From Oscillospiraceae bacterium (GTDB taxonomy: Bacteria; Bacillota; Clostridia; Oscillospirales; Ruminococcaceae), in NCBI GenBank assembly GCA_017460835.1, contig JAFUAD010000005.1, positions 1 through 45,362 on the forward strand: a stretch of 45,362 bases of DNA, in the 5' to 3' direction. Shown one piece after another: positions 9,083 to 17,948 of the stretch. The notes beneath the pieces are model-generated. The model did not search any database. It saw only the letters and a program-made list of their open reading frames with translations, and was not told the origin of the DNA. Each line of letters opens with the position of its first letter. Position 1 is the first letter of the stretch. The translations under genes were made by a program, and so were the position numbers.

Positions 9083-10378
9083 TCACACGTCGTTCCGGAC
9101 GATATCCTCATAGCTTTCGCGGCGCACAACCGTCCGGGCGGCGCCGTCCTTCACCATGACGATCTCGGCGCGCGGATTGCGGTTGTAGTTCGAGGCCATC
9201 GAGTAATTGTATGCGCCGGTCGCGAGCACCGCGAGGGTATCGCCGGGCTCTGCGGGCTGAAGCGGCATATTCTCGCCGATCAGGTCGCCGCTCTCGCAGC
9301 ACTTTCCGCCGATCGTGACCTGCTCGCTTCTGGGCTGTGCCGCCCTGTCCGCGATCAGCACCTCATAGCGCGAGCCGTAGAGCGCATAGCGCGGATTGTC
9401 GCACATGCCGCCGTCAACAAGGACATAGGTGCGGATGCCGGGGATGACCTTCTTTGCCATGACCGTATAGAGCGTGATGCCGGCGGCGCCGACGATCGAG
9501 CGGCCGGGCTCAAAGAGCACGAACGGCTCCGGGAAGCTGAGCGCCGTGCAGCAGCCCTTCAGTGCGGAAAGAATAGCACGGACGATGCTGCCGAATGCCG
9601 GCGGGTCGTCGTCCTCGGTGTACTTGATGCCGGGGCCGCCGCCGAGGTTGAGCTCCGGCAGCGTGACGCCGCATTCCGTGCGGATCGTATCCATCAGGCG
9701 CACCATGACCCGCGCCGCCTCCGCAAAGGGCTCGGTATCGAAGATCTGCGAGCCGATGTGGCAGTGCAGACCGATCAGTTCGAGATTCGGATATTGCAGT
9801 GCCGCCCTGACTGCCTCGAGCGCCTCGCCGGTTTCGAGCGCAAAGCCGAACTTGCTGTCGATACAGCCGGTCTTGACGAAATCATGCGTATGTGCGTCGA
9901 TTCCGGGCTTGATGCGCAGCAGGATGCGCGCCTTCTTCCCCGCCTCGCCCGCAATGCGGTTCAGGCGCTCAAGCTCCGGCAGATTGTCCGCGACAATCCG
10001 CCCCACGCCGCAGTCGAGTGCCATTTTCAGCTCGGCATCGGACTTGCTGTTGCCGTGCATGACGATCTTTTCTGCGGGCATGCCGGCCTGTACGGCGGTA
10101 TACAGCTCGCCGCCGGAGATCACATCCGCGCCGAGCCCCTCGGAATCGACGATCCGGTACAGCTCCTTGCAGGAAAGCGCCTTGCTCGCATAGCAGATCA
10201 GCCCTCTGCCGCCGTATTCTTCCGCGATCACGCGCTGGAATCCGCGGCAGTTTTCGCGGATCGTATTCTCATCCATGACATAGAGCGGCGTGCCGTGCTC
10301 CCTTGCGAGCTGCACGGTATCCGCGCCGCCGAAGCAAAGCCGGCCGGCCTCCGAAACGGTCAGGTTCGGGGTAAGCAT
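9083..10378 (-). CDS. lysA: diaminopimelate decarboxylase
   Basis: A 431-residue PLP enzyme of the fold III (alanine racemase-type) decarboxylases that makes L-lysine from meso-diaminopimelate. The PLP lysine is K66 in YASKALSC. The HCHIGSQI, GGGPGIKY and CESGD motifs, the last giving the active-site Cys, are present. It is full length. An AAAGGA site sits upstream of the ATG. Its position downstream of a cell-wall PBP in the same run is plausible since diaminopimelate serves both wall and lysine, but that link is inference. Confidence 0.95.
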   Translation of the reverse strand: MLTPNLTVSEAGRLCFGGADTVQLAREHGTPLYVMDENTIRENCRGFQRVIAEEYGGRGLICYASKALSCKELYRIVDSEGLGADVISGGELYTAVQAGMPAEKIVMHGNSKSDAELKMALDCGVGRIVADNLPELERLNRIAGEAGKKARILLRIKPGIDAHTHDFVKTGCIDSKFGFALETGEALEAVRAALQYPNLELIGLHCHIGSQIFDTEPFAEAARVMVRLMDTIRTECGVTLPELNLGGGPGIKYTEDDDPPAFGSIVRAILSALKGCCTALSFPEPFVLFEPGRSIVGAAGITLYTVMAKKVIPGIRTYVLVDGGMCDNPRYALYGSRYEVLIADRAAQPRSEQVTIGGKCCESGDLIGENMPLQPAEPGDTLAVLATGAYNYSMASNYNRNPRAEIVMVKDGAARTVVRRESYEDIVRNDV

Positions 10379-10413
10379 ACTGTATCATCCTTTCGTATTT
10401 CCGTTGTTTTTCG

Positions 10414-11535
10414 TTATTTCCAGTATTGGTAGAGCTGACATTGTATCATGCCGTTGTAGAGCTTCCGGCGCTTGCGCGCCTTTCGTCCGAATCTTGCCTC
10501 AAATTCCGCGTCAGGCGAGATCACGGTGCATGTGCTGTCCGCCGGGAACACCCGCCCCATAATCCGGTAGAGCGCCCTTGCCTGTTCCACATCCAGCATC
10601 CGCTCGCCGTAGGGCGGATTGCAGACGATATTTTGTCCTTCAATATAGCGAAAATCGCGTATCTCCTGCTGTTTTACGGTGAATCTGTCCGCGACGCCGG
10701 CTCGCCTTGCATTTTCCAGCGTCAGCGCGACCGCTTCCGGGTCACTGTCAAAGCCGTATGCGTGAAATTCCGCGCTCCGGTTGATTTTTTCGGTTGCTGC
10801 GGCGCGAGCATCGCGAAACACCTGCGCGCTGACCTGCTCCCATTTCTCGCAGGCAAAGCCGCGGTGCAGCCCCGGTGCAATCCGCATGGCACGCCGCGCC
10901 CCCTCGATCAGGAAGGTGCCGCTGCCGCAGAACGGGTCACAGAGCTGTGTATCCGCGCGGACATGGGACAGATCGAGGATTCCGGCGGCGAGCGTCTCGC
11001 GGATCGGTGCCGCGTTGGCGTGCTGCCGCCAGCCGCGCTTATAGAGCGGGATGCCGGTCGTGTCGAGATAGACCGTGCAGATATCATTGCGAATCTGGAA
11101 CTGAATCACATGCGGCGCGGCGGTTTCCGGCAGCTCCGTCGTGTGATAGGCCCGCATCAGCCGCCTGACCGCCGCCTTTTTGATGATGGACTGGCACGCA
11201 GGGACGCTGTGCAGCGCGGAATTCAGTGAGCTGCCCTTGACGATGACCGCATCGTCTTTGCCGATCAGCTCCTCCAGCGGAAGCTGCATCACGCCCTCAA
11301 AGAGCGGATCAAACGCGGTTTTGCCGCGCTGTGCCGCAACGGAAAACTGTCCGAGCTCGATCAGCACGCGCTCTGCCGCCGTCAGCTCGATATTGGCCGC
11401 TGCGACCGTCTCCCAGCCGCCGGAGCAGGAGACCCTGCCGTCCGCTGCGGAGATATCCGCGGCACTGAGCCGGACCAGCTCAAATTTCAACACACTTTCA
11501 AGCCCGAAATGACACGGGCAAACAATCCGAAACAT
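10414..11535 (-). CDS. THUMP-domain class I RNA methyltransferase (RlmL/YpsC type)
   Basis: The 373-residue protein has an N-terminal THUMP-type RNA-binding region (about residues 50-155) and a C-terminal Rossmann methyltransferase. The SAM site reads DPFCGSGTFLIEGA (about 200-213), and the catalytic motif is NPPYGERM, as in N2-methylguanine RNA methyltransferases of the RlmL group. The likely substrate is a guanosine of 23S rRNA. TGAGG lies 6 nt before the ATG, and 25 nt separate it from the upstream gene, which fits cotranscription. Confidence 0.88.
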   Translation of the reverse strand: MFRIVCPCHFGLESVLKFELVRLSAADISAADGRVSCSGGWETVAAANIELTAAERVLIELGQFSVAAQRGKTAFDPLFEGVMQLPLEELIGKDDAVIVKGSSLNSALHSVPACQSIIKKAAVRRLMRAYHTTELPETAAPHVIQFQIRNDICTVYLDTTGIPLYKRGWRQHANAAPIRETLAAGILDLSHVRADTQLCDPFCGSGTFLIEGARRAMRIAPGLHRGFACEKWEQVSAQVFRDARAAATEKINRSAEFHAYGFDSDPEAVALTLENARRAGVADRFTVKQQEIRDFRYIEGQNIVCNPPYGERMLDVEQARALYRIMGRVFPADSTCTVISPDAEFEARFGRKARKRRKLYNGMIQCQLYQYWK

Positions 11536-11560
11536 GATACCTCACAAAGCGGGCGCGGGC

Positions 11561-13165
11561 TTAGCCGATCAGCCCCTTGATGCCCTCTTTTTCAAATTTT
11601 TCACGGTAATACTTGAGCTCGCGGGAGATCATCGCGTCGATGGTCTGCATGCCGAGCAGCTCGACGGGCGCCTTGTCATCGGTCAGAATCCGATTCCCGG
11701 CGGTATAGGGTGTCAGGCCGGCACGCACGCGCTGCATCATCTCCGTCAGCTCCGGATTTTGCAGAATCTCCGTGTTTTTCATGAGATTTGCGAGCATCTC
11801 CGGATTATCGGATGCAAACAGCTCGCGGTTTGTTGCGCGATCGACATTGACGGTGTAGACATTGCCGAACACCGAAGCGATGGTATCCTGCAAATAGGCA
11901 TTGATGCCGTCCTCTGCATCGGAGATCATGTTCATATTGACGATCATGACGCCGTTTTCCTTCAGATGCGACCGCACAAGCCGGAAAAATTCGGCGGAGG
12001 ACATCTGAAACGGGATTGTGATATCCTGATAGGCGTCCACCATAATGACGTCATATTGCTTATCCGTGCAATTGAGGAAGGCTCTGCCGTCATAGGTGGT
12101 GACGGGGATATCCGCCGGCAGGGCAAAATATTCATGCGCAAGCCCCGTGATTTTTTCGTCGATCTCGACGCCCTCGATGCGCATATCGCCGAAATACCGG
12201 CGGCACTGCGCCGCGTAGGTACCGGTTCCCATGCCGAGCACGAGCAGCTCGGTGTCGTCGGTCTGCTCCAGCATCAGCGGCGCCGCGAGCGCGTAGTCAT
12301 AGTACATGCCGGTCAGGGCGTCGTCCTTGATGTAGACCGACTGCACGCCGAACAGCACATTTGTCGAGAGGATGACGCGATCGTCATCCTCCTGAACCTG
12401 CAAATAATTGTAAACGGATTCGTCCTCAAGCGTCAGGTTCTTCTCCCAGAAGGCAAACCCGAGGCTGAGTGCGCAGACCGAGCAAACCGCGAACAGCACG
12501 GCCGCAATGACGGTCTTCACGGCACCGCGCCGCACGGAGATGAAATACACGGCGCCGAGCAGCAGCAGAATGCCGGAGAAAATGACGAAGGTCGCCGCCG
12601 TGCCGACGGCGGGAATGGAGACAAAGGTCGGCAGAAAGGTGCCGAGAATGCTGCCGATCGTATTTGCGGCGCCGAGCGTTCCGACGGTTCTGCCGCTGTC
12701 ATCGAGGCTGCTGACGGTGTATTTCACCAGCGAGGGCGTCACCGTGCCGAGCAGGAACAGCGGGTATACAAACACGATCATGCAGGAGAGAAATGCCGCC
12801 CAGATCAGGAAATTCGTGTTGACGGTCATGACCAGCAGCGCGGAAATGCCGATGATGACAAATTTGCCGATGAACGGAATCGCGGCGATCCAGACCGCTG
12901 CAACGAGCATTCTGCCGTAGAGCTTATCGGGGTTCGGGTTCTTGTCAGCAGAGCGTCCGCCGTAGACATTTCCGAGCGCCATCGCGATCATGATGGTGCC
13001 GATGATGATGGTCCAGACGATCTGGGAGGAGCTGAAATACGGGGCCAGCAGTCTGCTCGCACCGAGCTCCACCGCCATGACGGACATGCCGGAGAAGAAC
13101 TCGGTGAGATACAGATACCATTTTTTCGTGAGAATGCGCTGCTGCGCGTCCGGGCGATCACTCAT
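11561..13165 (-). CDS. membrane-fused spermidine-synthase-like protein
   Basis: A 534-residue protein with an N-terminal half of many hydrophobic segments (about residues 15-265, starting WYLYLTEFFSGMSVMAVELG) and a C-terminal aminopropyltransferase-like Rossmann domain. The SAM-type loop is LVLGMGTGTYAAQC, with VEIDEKI after it and MVDAYQD as the acidic strand. This matches the fused MFS/spermidine synthase family, whose reaction is mostly undefined. I chose the ATG at 13165, whose ATGA-like overlap (8 nt) with the PBP stop suggests translational coupling; the longer open frame would lie inside the PBP gene. Confidence 0.82.
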   Translation of the reverse strand: MSDRPDAQQRILTKKWYLYLTEFFSGMSVMAVELGASRLLAPYFSSSQIVWTIIIGTIMIAMALGNVYGGRSADKNPNPDKLYGRMLVAAVWIAAIPFIGKFVIIGISALLVMTVNTNFLIWAAFLSCMIVFVYPLFLLGTVTPSLVKYTVSSLDDSGRTVGTLGAANTIGSILGTFLPTFVSIPAVGTAATFVIFSGILLLLGAVYFISVRRGAVKTVIAAVLFAVCSVCALSLGFAFWEKNLTLEDESVYNYLQVQEDDDRVILSTNVLFGVQSVYIKDDALTGMYYDYALAAPLMLEQTDDTELLVLGMGTGTYAAQCRRYFGDMRIEGVEIDEKITGLAHEYFALPADIPVTTYDGRAFLNCTDKQYDVIMVDAYQDITIPFQMSSAEFFRLVRSHLKENGVMIVNMNMISDAEDGINAYLQDTIASVFGNVYTVNVDRATNRELFASDNPEMLANLMKNTEILQNPELTEMMQRVRAGLTPYTAGNRILTDDKAPVELLGMQTIDAMISRELKYYREKFEKEGIKGLIG

Positions 13166-15551
13166 CGTCATCGAGGAGGAAGCCGAGCGACAGCTCGCGG
13201 TTATCGCATTTTGGCTGATAGGAGCTCTTCCAGTAGCCGTGCTCGCCCTTTCCGCAGGAGGCATTCGCGATCTTGCCGGTCGCCGGGCAGATAAAGCCCT
13301 CGACGACGGATTCGCATTCCGGATACTGGCTGCCGTCGTAATGATTCATAATCCACTCGCCGATGATATTCTTCCAGACATAAGCGGATTTGATATACCG
13401 GTGGTTCTTGATTTCCTTCTGCTCCTTGTAGCCGACCCAGACGCCGCTCACGAAGTCCGGGGTCAGGCCGACAAACATCAGGTCGCACCAGTCGGTGGTC
13501 GTACCGGTCTTGCCGGCAATCGGAATCTGCTTGCCGTTCTTGGTCATCTTCGCAGCGGTACCGGTACCGTTCTCGACGACATTCTGAAGCAGCTTGTTCA
13601 TGACATATGCAGTTTCCTCGTCGATGATCTGTCTGTAATTGTCATCGCCGTTGTAAGCGAGCTTACCGTCAGAGGTCTCGACGCGGCTGATGATATGCGC
13701 CTCGTCATAGTAGCCGCCGCTGCCGTAGGGCATGTAGGCATTGACCAGATTCTTGACGGTCACGCCGTATCCGAGCGCGCCGACGGCGAGCGGTGCATAG
13801 TCGATATCTGTACCCTCGTAGAGATCGAGGCCGAGTGTTTCGGTCGCAAAGTCATAGATTTTCTGCGGAGTATAAGTCTTGACGAGCAGCGCCGGAATCG
13901 TGTTGAAGGATTTTTCGAGCGCATAGAAAATGCAGATCTTCTTATTGGAATACTTGGTAACATCGTTGGAATCCGCATAGTTGGTCGGCCAGAGCTTTTC
14001 CTTCTTGGTCTCCTTATCGACAACGGTCAGCGGCGGATAGTCGAGCACATGCGTGCCCCACGAAATCAGGTTGTTTTCGAGCGCGTAGCCGTAGCTTGTG
14101 ACCGGCTTGATCGCGGAACCGGGCTGCTGCTTTTCGGTCGAGGCATAGCTGATGCCCAGAGAGCCCTGCTTCTCGCCGATATCGCCGACGGTGCAAAGGA
14201 TTCTGCCGCGGTAATCGACCGCAGTAAAGCCGGATTTCAGCGTCAGGTTTTCTTCATCGGTATACACGCCGTCGCCGTCGAGGTCGCGGAACATTGTGGT
14301 GGATTTGTTGTTGGTCATGCCTGAGAGCAGGTTGTCAATGGATGCATACTTCTGCTCAATGTAATCCTGCATTTCCATATCGACGGTGGTGTAGATCTGG
14401 TAGCCGCTGGTATTGATAAGCGTCAGGGCGCGGTCAAAGGAGATGCCGCGCTCTTCCATCAGGACATTGGCGAATTCGCGGAGCGCCTCGTCGATGACCC
14501 ATGTGGTGGATTCCTTCTCCGTGTTATCGGCGAGCTTGACGGTACCGTCCTCCTGCACCTCCTGAAGCTCCGGGTGCAGCAGGATATATTCCTCGGAATC
14601 GGTAAAGACCAGATGCTCATTCAGCGCAGCCTGATACTCGTCAAAGGTGATCGCGCCGTTGGAATACATCTGTCCGAGGATATATTCCATACGCTTCCGG
14701 TTGTCCTCGCGGCCGGTATTAATGACCTTGTCCGTGACATACCATGTTTCGGTGACCTCATTATAGGCTCTCTCGTTGTAGCCGGCGAAAGGATTGTTGA
14801 CCTCCGGGTTCTGCGGGATCGCGGCGAGGCAGGCGGATTCGGCGATGGTGAGCTCCTCGACATGCTTGCCGAAATACTTTCTCGCCGCCATTTCGATGCC
14901 GTTTGCGGCGCCGCCGAAGCCGATATAATTGAGGTAGGTTTCGAGGATTTCGTCCTTTGAATAGTTCTTTTCGAGCTGGGTCGCGCGGTGAATCTCGCGG
15001 AGCTTACGCTGCGGGCTCTTGTCATTGTCGCCCGTCAGGTTCTTGACAAGCTGCTGCGTGATGGTCGAACCGCCCTGATCGGAGTTCCAGAACTTCAGGA
15101 TCATGTTTGCGAAGGAGGCAACGGTACGCTTGTAGTCTACGCCCTCGTGGGAATAGAAGCGCTCGTCCTCACCGTAAACAAACGCATCGCGGGTATGCTG
15201 CGGAATCTGCTCCAGTGTGACCGGAATCCGCTGCACATCGTTCTGCACGCGGTAGATGACGGTGTCGTTTCCGTCGGCATCCTTTGCATAGATATGCGTC
15301 TCATAGCTCAGGGTCAGCTCCTTGATGCTGACCGCAGGGGTGTTGTCCATGTAGTTGATCATGTAATTGCTCGCGACGACGGCACAGATCGCGCCGGTGA
15401 CGCAGAACAGCAGGAAGAACGAGAGGAACGACACCAGAATCACGGAGCCGATCGTTCCGAGAATCCGGAGAATCAGCGGTCTGCGGCGCTTTTTCTTCGA
15501 GTTCTTCTTGGATGAGGATTTTGCTTTGCCCGACGGCTTTGCAGTTTTCAT
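13158..15551 (-). CDS. class A penicillin-binding protein (PBP1A type)
   Basis: A 797-residue bifunctional peptidoglycan synthase. Order: Lys-rich cytoplasmic tail (1-25), membrane anchor (about 27-60), GT51 transglycosylase (about 95-270; catalytic Glu in YGEDERFYSHEG, E128, and GGSTITQQL), then the transpeptidase with SAIK (S479, K482), SFN (S548) and KTGT (K681). Between the domains, residues 423-434 read DLDGDGVYTDEE, an exact EF-hand-like calcium loop not usual for this family. AAGGAG precedes the ATG. It heads a minus-strand run with the methyltransferase-like membrane protein, and its promoter is at 15640-15668. Confidence 0.95.
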   Translation of the reverse strand: MKTAKPSGKAKSSSKKNSKKKRRRPLILRILGTIGSVILVSFLSFFLLFCVTGAICAVVASNYMINYMDNTPAVSIKELTLSYETHIYAKDADGNDTVIYRVQNDVQRIPVTLEQIPQHTRDAFVYGEDERFYSHEGVDYKRTVASFANMILKFWNSDQGGSTITQQLVKNLTGDNDKSPQRKLREIHRATQLEKNYSKDEILETYLNYIGFGGAANGIEMAARKYFGKHVEELTIAESACLAAIPQNPEVNNPFAGYNERAYNEVTETWYVTDKVINTGREDNRKRMEYILGQMYSNGAITFDEYQAALNEHLVFTDSEEYILLHPELQEVQEDGTVKLADNTEKESTTWVIDEALREFANVLMEERGISFDRALTLINTSGYQIYTTVDMEMQDYIEQKYASIDNLLSGMTNNKSTTMFRDLDGDGVYTDEENLTLKSGFTAVDYRGRILCTVGDIGEKQGSLGISYASTEKQQPGSAIKPVTSYGYALENNLISWGTHVLDYPPLTVVDKETKKEKLWPTNYADSNDVTKYSNKKICIFYALEKSFNTIPALLVKTYTPQKIYDFATETLGLDLYEGTDIDYAPLAVGALGYGVTVKNLVNAYMPYGSGGYYDEAHIISRVETSDGKLAYNGDDNYRQIIDEETAYVMNKLLQNVVENGTGTAAKMTKNGKQIPIAGKTGTTTDWCDLMFVGLTPDFVSGVWVGYKEQKEIKNHRYIKSAYVWKNIIGEWIMNHYDGSQYPECESVVEGFICPATGKIANASCGKGEHGYWKSSYQPKCDNRELSLGFLLDDDE

Positions 15552-15639
15552 GAAAAAATACTCCTTTCTGATTTTCGTCAGAGGATGGAAATACGTCAGT
15601 CGCCTGAAAGATGCTCGACCGTATAGTCATACACGATAC

Positions 15640-15668
15640 ATTATAACACAAAAATCGGAACTTGTTAA
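15640..15668 (-). promoter_or_regulatory. sigma-A-type promoter of the PBP gene
   Basis: On the minus strand TTAACA, a 17-nt spacer and TATAAT, about 90 nt ahead of the PBP start. Confidence 0.65.
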
Positions 15669-15770
15669 GCCCTTTTCAAAAAAATTCATGTTTTCTTCAA
15701 TGTTGCTGCATATTTTCCGCGATTTTGCAGCATACTGACAACGAAAAAGCGGAAAGGAAGGTGCGGGGAA

Positions 15771-16166
15771 ATGACCGTATCGAAGTGGATTTTTCCGATT
15801 GTCGGCGGAGGGCTGGCGCTGCTGACGGCGGGGACCTCGGCGCTCGCAAGGCGTGCATCGGGGCGGTATGAGCTGCCGGAGGTCTCGTTCAGTGCAGAGG
15901 AGGCGGGGCTGCCCGTTCAGCTCCGCAGCGGAGAGAGCGCCCCGGATGCCGAGCCCGGCACGGTGCCGGAGCCCGAGCGCGACTATATCGTAAAGCTGAA
16001 GGACGGCAGCCTGTTTGTCTATGAGGTGGGGAAACGCGAGCCGCTGGCGCGCTATGCCTTCGAGGACGCCGGCCTGCCGGATTATGACCGGACGCTGCTG
16101 GAATACGGCATCCGCATCACCGGGCAGGAGGCGCTGCGCGAGGTGCTGGAGGACTATGCCTCGTGA
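15771..16166 (+). CDS. BofC C-terminal-like single-pass protein
   Basis: A 131-residue protein with one N-terminal hydrophobic segment (about residues 5-25), an acidic/proline spacer and a C-terminal domain of about 60 residues. That domain (YIVKLKDGSLFVYE, then LLEYGIRI and EVLEDYAS) has the shape of the BofC C-terminal domain, known from Bacillus as part of an intercompartmental sporulation signal. In non-sporulating relatives the role is unknown. GGAAGGTG precedes the start. Its stop overlaps the next gene's GTG by 4 nt, so the two products are probably made together. Confidence 0.7.
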   Translation: MTVSKWIFPIVGGGLALLTAGTSALARRASGRYELPEVSFSAEEAGLPVQLRSGESAPDAEPGTVPEPERDYIVKLKDGSLFVYEVGKREPLARYAFEDAGLPDYDRTLLEYGIRITGQEALREVLEDYAS

Positions 16167-16957
16167 CAGGGCTCTGGCATGAGGCAGCGCGGCGGCTGCG
16201 GGGTCATAGGCGCGATGCCTCCCTGATCGCGGCGGTGCGGCTGAGCGTGCTGCTGCTCCTCCTGCTCTGCGGCAGAACGGCGCAGGTGCGGCTTCTGCCG
16301 GATGCGGATTTTACCGGAGCGGTGAATCTTTGGGATCTGTTTCTGCCCTGCTGTCTGCTGTTTTCGCTGCTTGCGGCGACGCCGCTGCGTGCGCAGACGA
16401 TCATGCAGCTCGGGGCGATTACAGGGCTGCTCGACGAAAACGACATCGGCTTTCTGGAGAGCAGCAGCCGGATGTGGCTCTGGCTGCGCGCCCTGCATGC
16501 CCGGCTGCTCGGCGGGTTTATGCTGCTGCTCTCCGCGATACCCGCGCTCGCTGCGCTGGTCGCCGCAAAGAGCGTCTGGCTGCTGATTCCGCCGGAGCAG
16601 GAGGGGCTGCTCCCGCTGCTGACGGTTCTGCATCTGCTGATGCTGGCGGCGGCAGCTTTCCTTCTGCCGCTGCGGGTGTTTGCGGCATGTACGGCGCTCC
16701 CCTACTGCTTTCTGAAGATGCCGCATGCCTCGGCACTGCGCGTGCTGCTGCTGAGCTTCCGCGTGACGCGCCGGCAGACCGCCGGGATCGTGATGATGCG
16801 GCTGCTGGCGGCGCCGTGGCTGCTGCTGCCGGTCACGGCGATCTATGTGCTCCCGACGCTGCTGACCGCGGAATTCATCCGCGGGAGCCGGGGCTGGCGG
16901 CATATGCAGCCGCGCCGCTCCGGCAGATTCGCCGGTCTGGAGCTGCACTCCGCTTAA
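16163..16957 (+). CDS. multi-pass membrane protein of unknown function
   Basis: A 264-residue, very Leu/Ala/Arg-rich protein with about five membrane segments (near residues 25-36, 50-65, 112-135, 150-175, 210-232). It starts at GTG in a GTGA overlap with the upstream BofC-like gene. I do not recognise a family. Arg clusters near both termini suggest a cytoplasmic N- and C-terminus. Because of the tight overlap I infer that it works with, or is regulated with, the BofC-like protein. Confidence 0.7.
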   Translation: MTGLWHEAARRLRGHRRDASLIAAVRLSVLLLLLLCGRTAQVRLLPDADFTGAVNLWDLFLPCCLLFSLLAATPLRAQTIMQLGAITGLLDENDIGFLESSSRMWLWLRALHARLLGGFMLLLSAIPALAALVAAKSVWLLIPPEQEGLLPLLTVLHLLMLAAAAFLLPLRVFAACTALPYCFLKMPHASALRVLLLSFRVTRRQTAGIVMMRLLAAPWLLLPVTAIYVLPTLLTAEFIRGSRGWRHMQPRRSGRFAGLELHSA

Positions 16958-16965
16958 GAGGTATC

Positions 16966-17260
16966 GCTGCGCGATGATCTATAATGGGGCGCTGCCCCAA
17001 ACCCCGCTTAAGGGACACTGTCCCTTAAGAATCCCATTATAAGAAATAATATAAAATGTGCGCACTATCTAACATTACAATTATAGCGGGATTCCAAAGG
17101 GATTGTATCCCTTTGACAGGTTTGGACTCGATGTTTGCGCAGCACACTCGACCGCTTTAGCGTGAGAGCCACATTCAAAATCATCGCGAAGCGCATGTTT
17201 GCAAAGCAAACTGCGCAGTTTCACGAAGTGAAACATGCGATACCTTTTTCACCACACTGC
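16966..17260. repeat. second cluster of short palindromes
   Basis: This gap carries many small stems: GGGGCGCTGCCCC (about 16986), AAGGGACA-ctg-TCCCTT (about 17010-17026), AAAGGGAT-tg-ATCCCTTT (about 17097-17115), CATCGCGAAGCGCATG (about 17182), TTTGCAAAGCAAA (about 17199) and TTTCACGAAGTGAAA (about 17219). There is no credible ORF. Several share the loop CGAAG with the unit at 149-163. It looks like a mosaic of a dispersed repeat family. Confidence 0.6.
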
Positions 17261-17284
17261 CCCGGCATTCCCGCCGGGGGGTTC

Positions 17285-17313
17285 TTGCTTTCTGTACTGA
17301 TCTGTGCTATACT
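17285..17313 (+). promoter_or_regulatory. promoter of the ECF sigma gene
   Basis: TTGCTT, a 17-nt spacer and TATACT lie about 78 nt before the sigma gene. This is a sigma-A-like site; I see no second, ECF-like autoregulatory promoter that I can support. Confidence 0.5.
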
Positions 17314-17390
17314 GGAGCAAAAAAAAATAATGCAAAGCATGTAACCTTTTCCGAAAAACGGGTACTGTAAGAATGAAAGGCGGTGAGAGC

Positions 17391-17948
17391 ATGGAGGACA
17401 GCGAGCTGATCGCACTGTTTGAGCAGCGGGATGAATCGGCGGTTTCGGAGACGACCCGGCAGTACGGCGCGCTATGCCGGTCGATGGCGGCAGAGCTGAC
17501 AGGCAGCCCGCAGGATGCGGAGGAGATCTGCAACGATGTGATGCTTGCGGTCTGGAATGCGATCCCGCCGGAAAAGCCTGCGAATTTCCTTGCGTATCTT
17601 GCAGGGATCACAAGGAATCTCGCCATGAAGCGGCTCCGGACGCGGTATGCAAAGCATCGCGGCAGCGGCGATCGCCCTGCTGTGCTCGATGAGCTTGCGG
17701 CGTGCATCCCCTCCGGGGACGATGTGGAGCACGAGCTGAACCGCAGGCTGCTGACCGCCGCCGTTGACCGCTTTCTTTCGGCACTGCCCGCGCAGACACG
17801 CGCAGTCTTTGTCCTGCGGTATACATACGGTATGCCGGTCGAGGAGATCGCGCGGCGCAGGTCACTCGGTGTCAGTGCCGTCAAGGTCTCACTGCACCGC
17901 ACACGAAAAAAACTGCAAACATTTCTGAAAGAGGAGGGATTCCTGTGA
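17391..17948 (+). CDS. ECF-type RNA polymerase sigma factor
   Basis: A 185-residue extracytoplasmic-function sigma factor. Region 2 spans about residues 5-85 (TGSPQDAEEICNDVMLAVW and LAGITRNLAMKRLR) and region 4 about 120-180 (LPAQTRAVFVLRYTYGM, then a helix-turn-helix VSAVKVSLHRTRKKL). I use the ATG at 17391, preceded by AAGGCGGTGA; the ATG at 17373 overlaps that site. Its stop overlaps the GTG start of the next gene in a GTGA, the usual arrangement of a sigma factor and its membrane anti-sigma partner. Confidence 0.93.
   Translation: MEDSELIALFEQRDESAVSETTRQYGALCRSMAAELTGSPQDAEEICNDVMLAVWNAIPPEKPANFLAYLAGITRNLAMKRLRTRYAKHRGSGDRPAVLDELAACIPSGDDVEHELNRRLLTAAVDRFLSALPAQTRAVFVLRYTYGMPVEEIARRRSLGVSAVKVSLHRTRKKLQTFLKEEGFL

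Noticed and set aside
8180-10432. A 750-codon plus-strand open frame
   Set aside because: It runs antisense to the pseudouridine synthase and lysA, both with clear motifs; it is a shadow of GC-rich codon use.
11534-13294. Long plus-strand open frame
   Set aside because: Antisense to the spermidine-synthase-like gene; its His/Asp/Arg-rich product has no domain.
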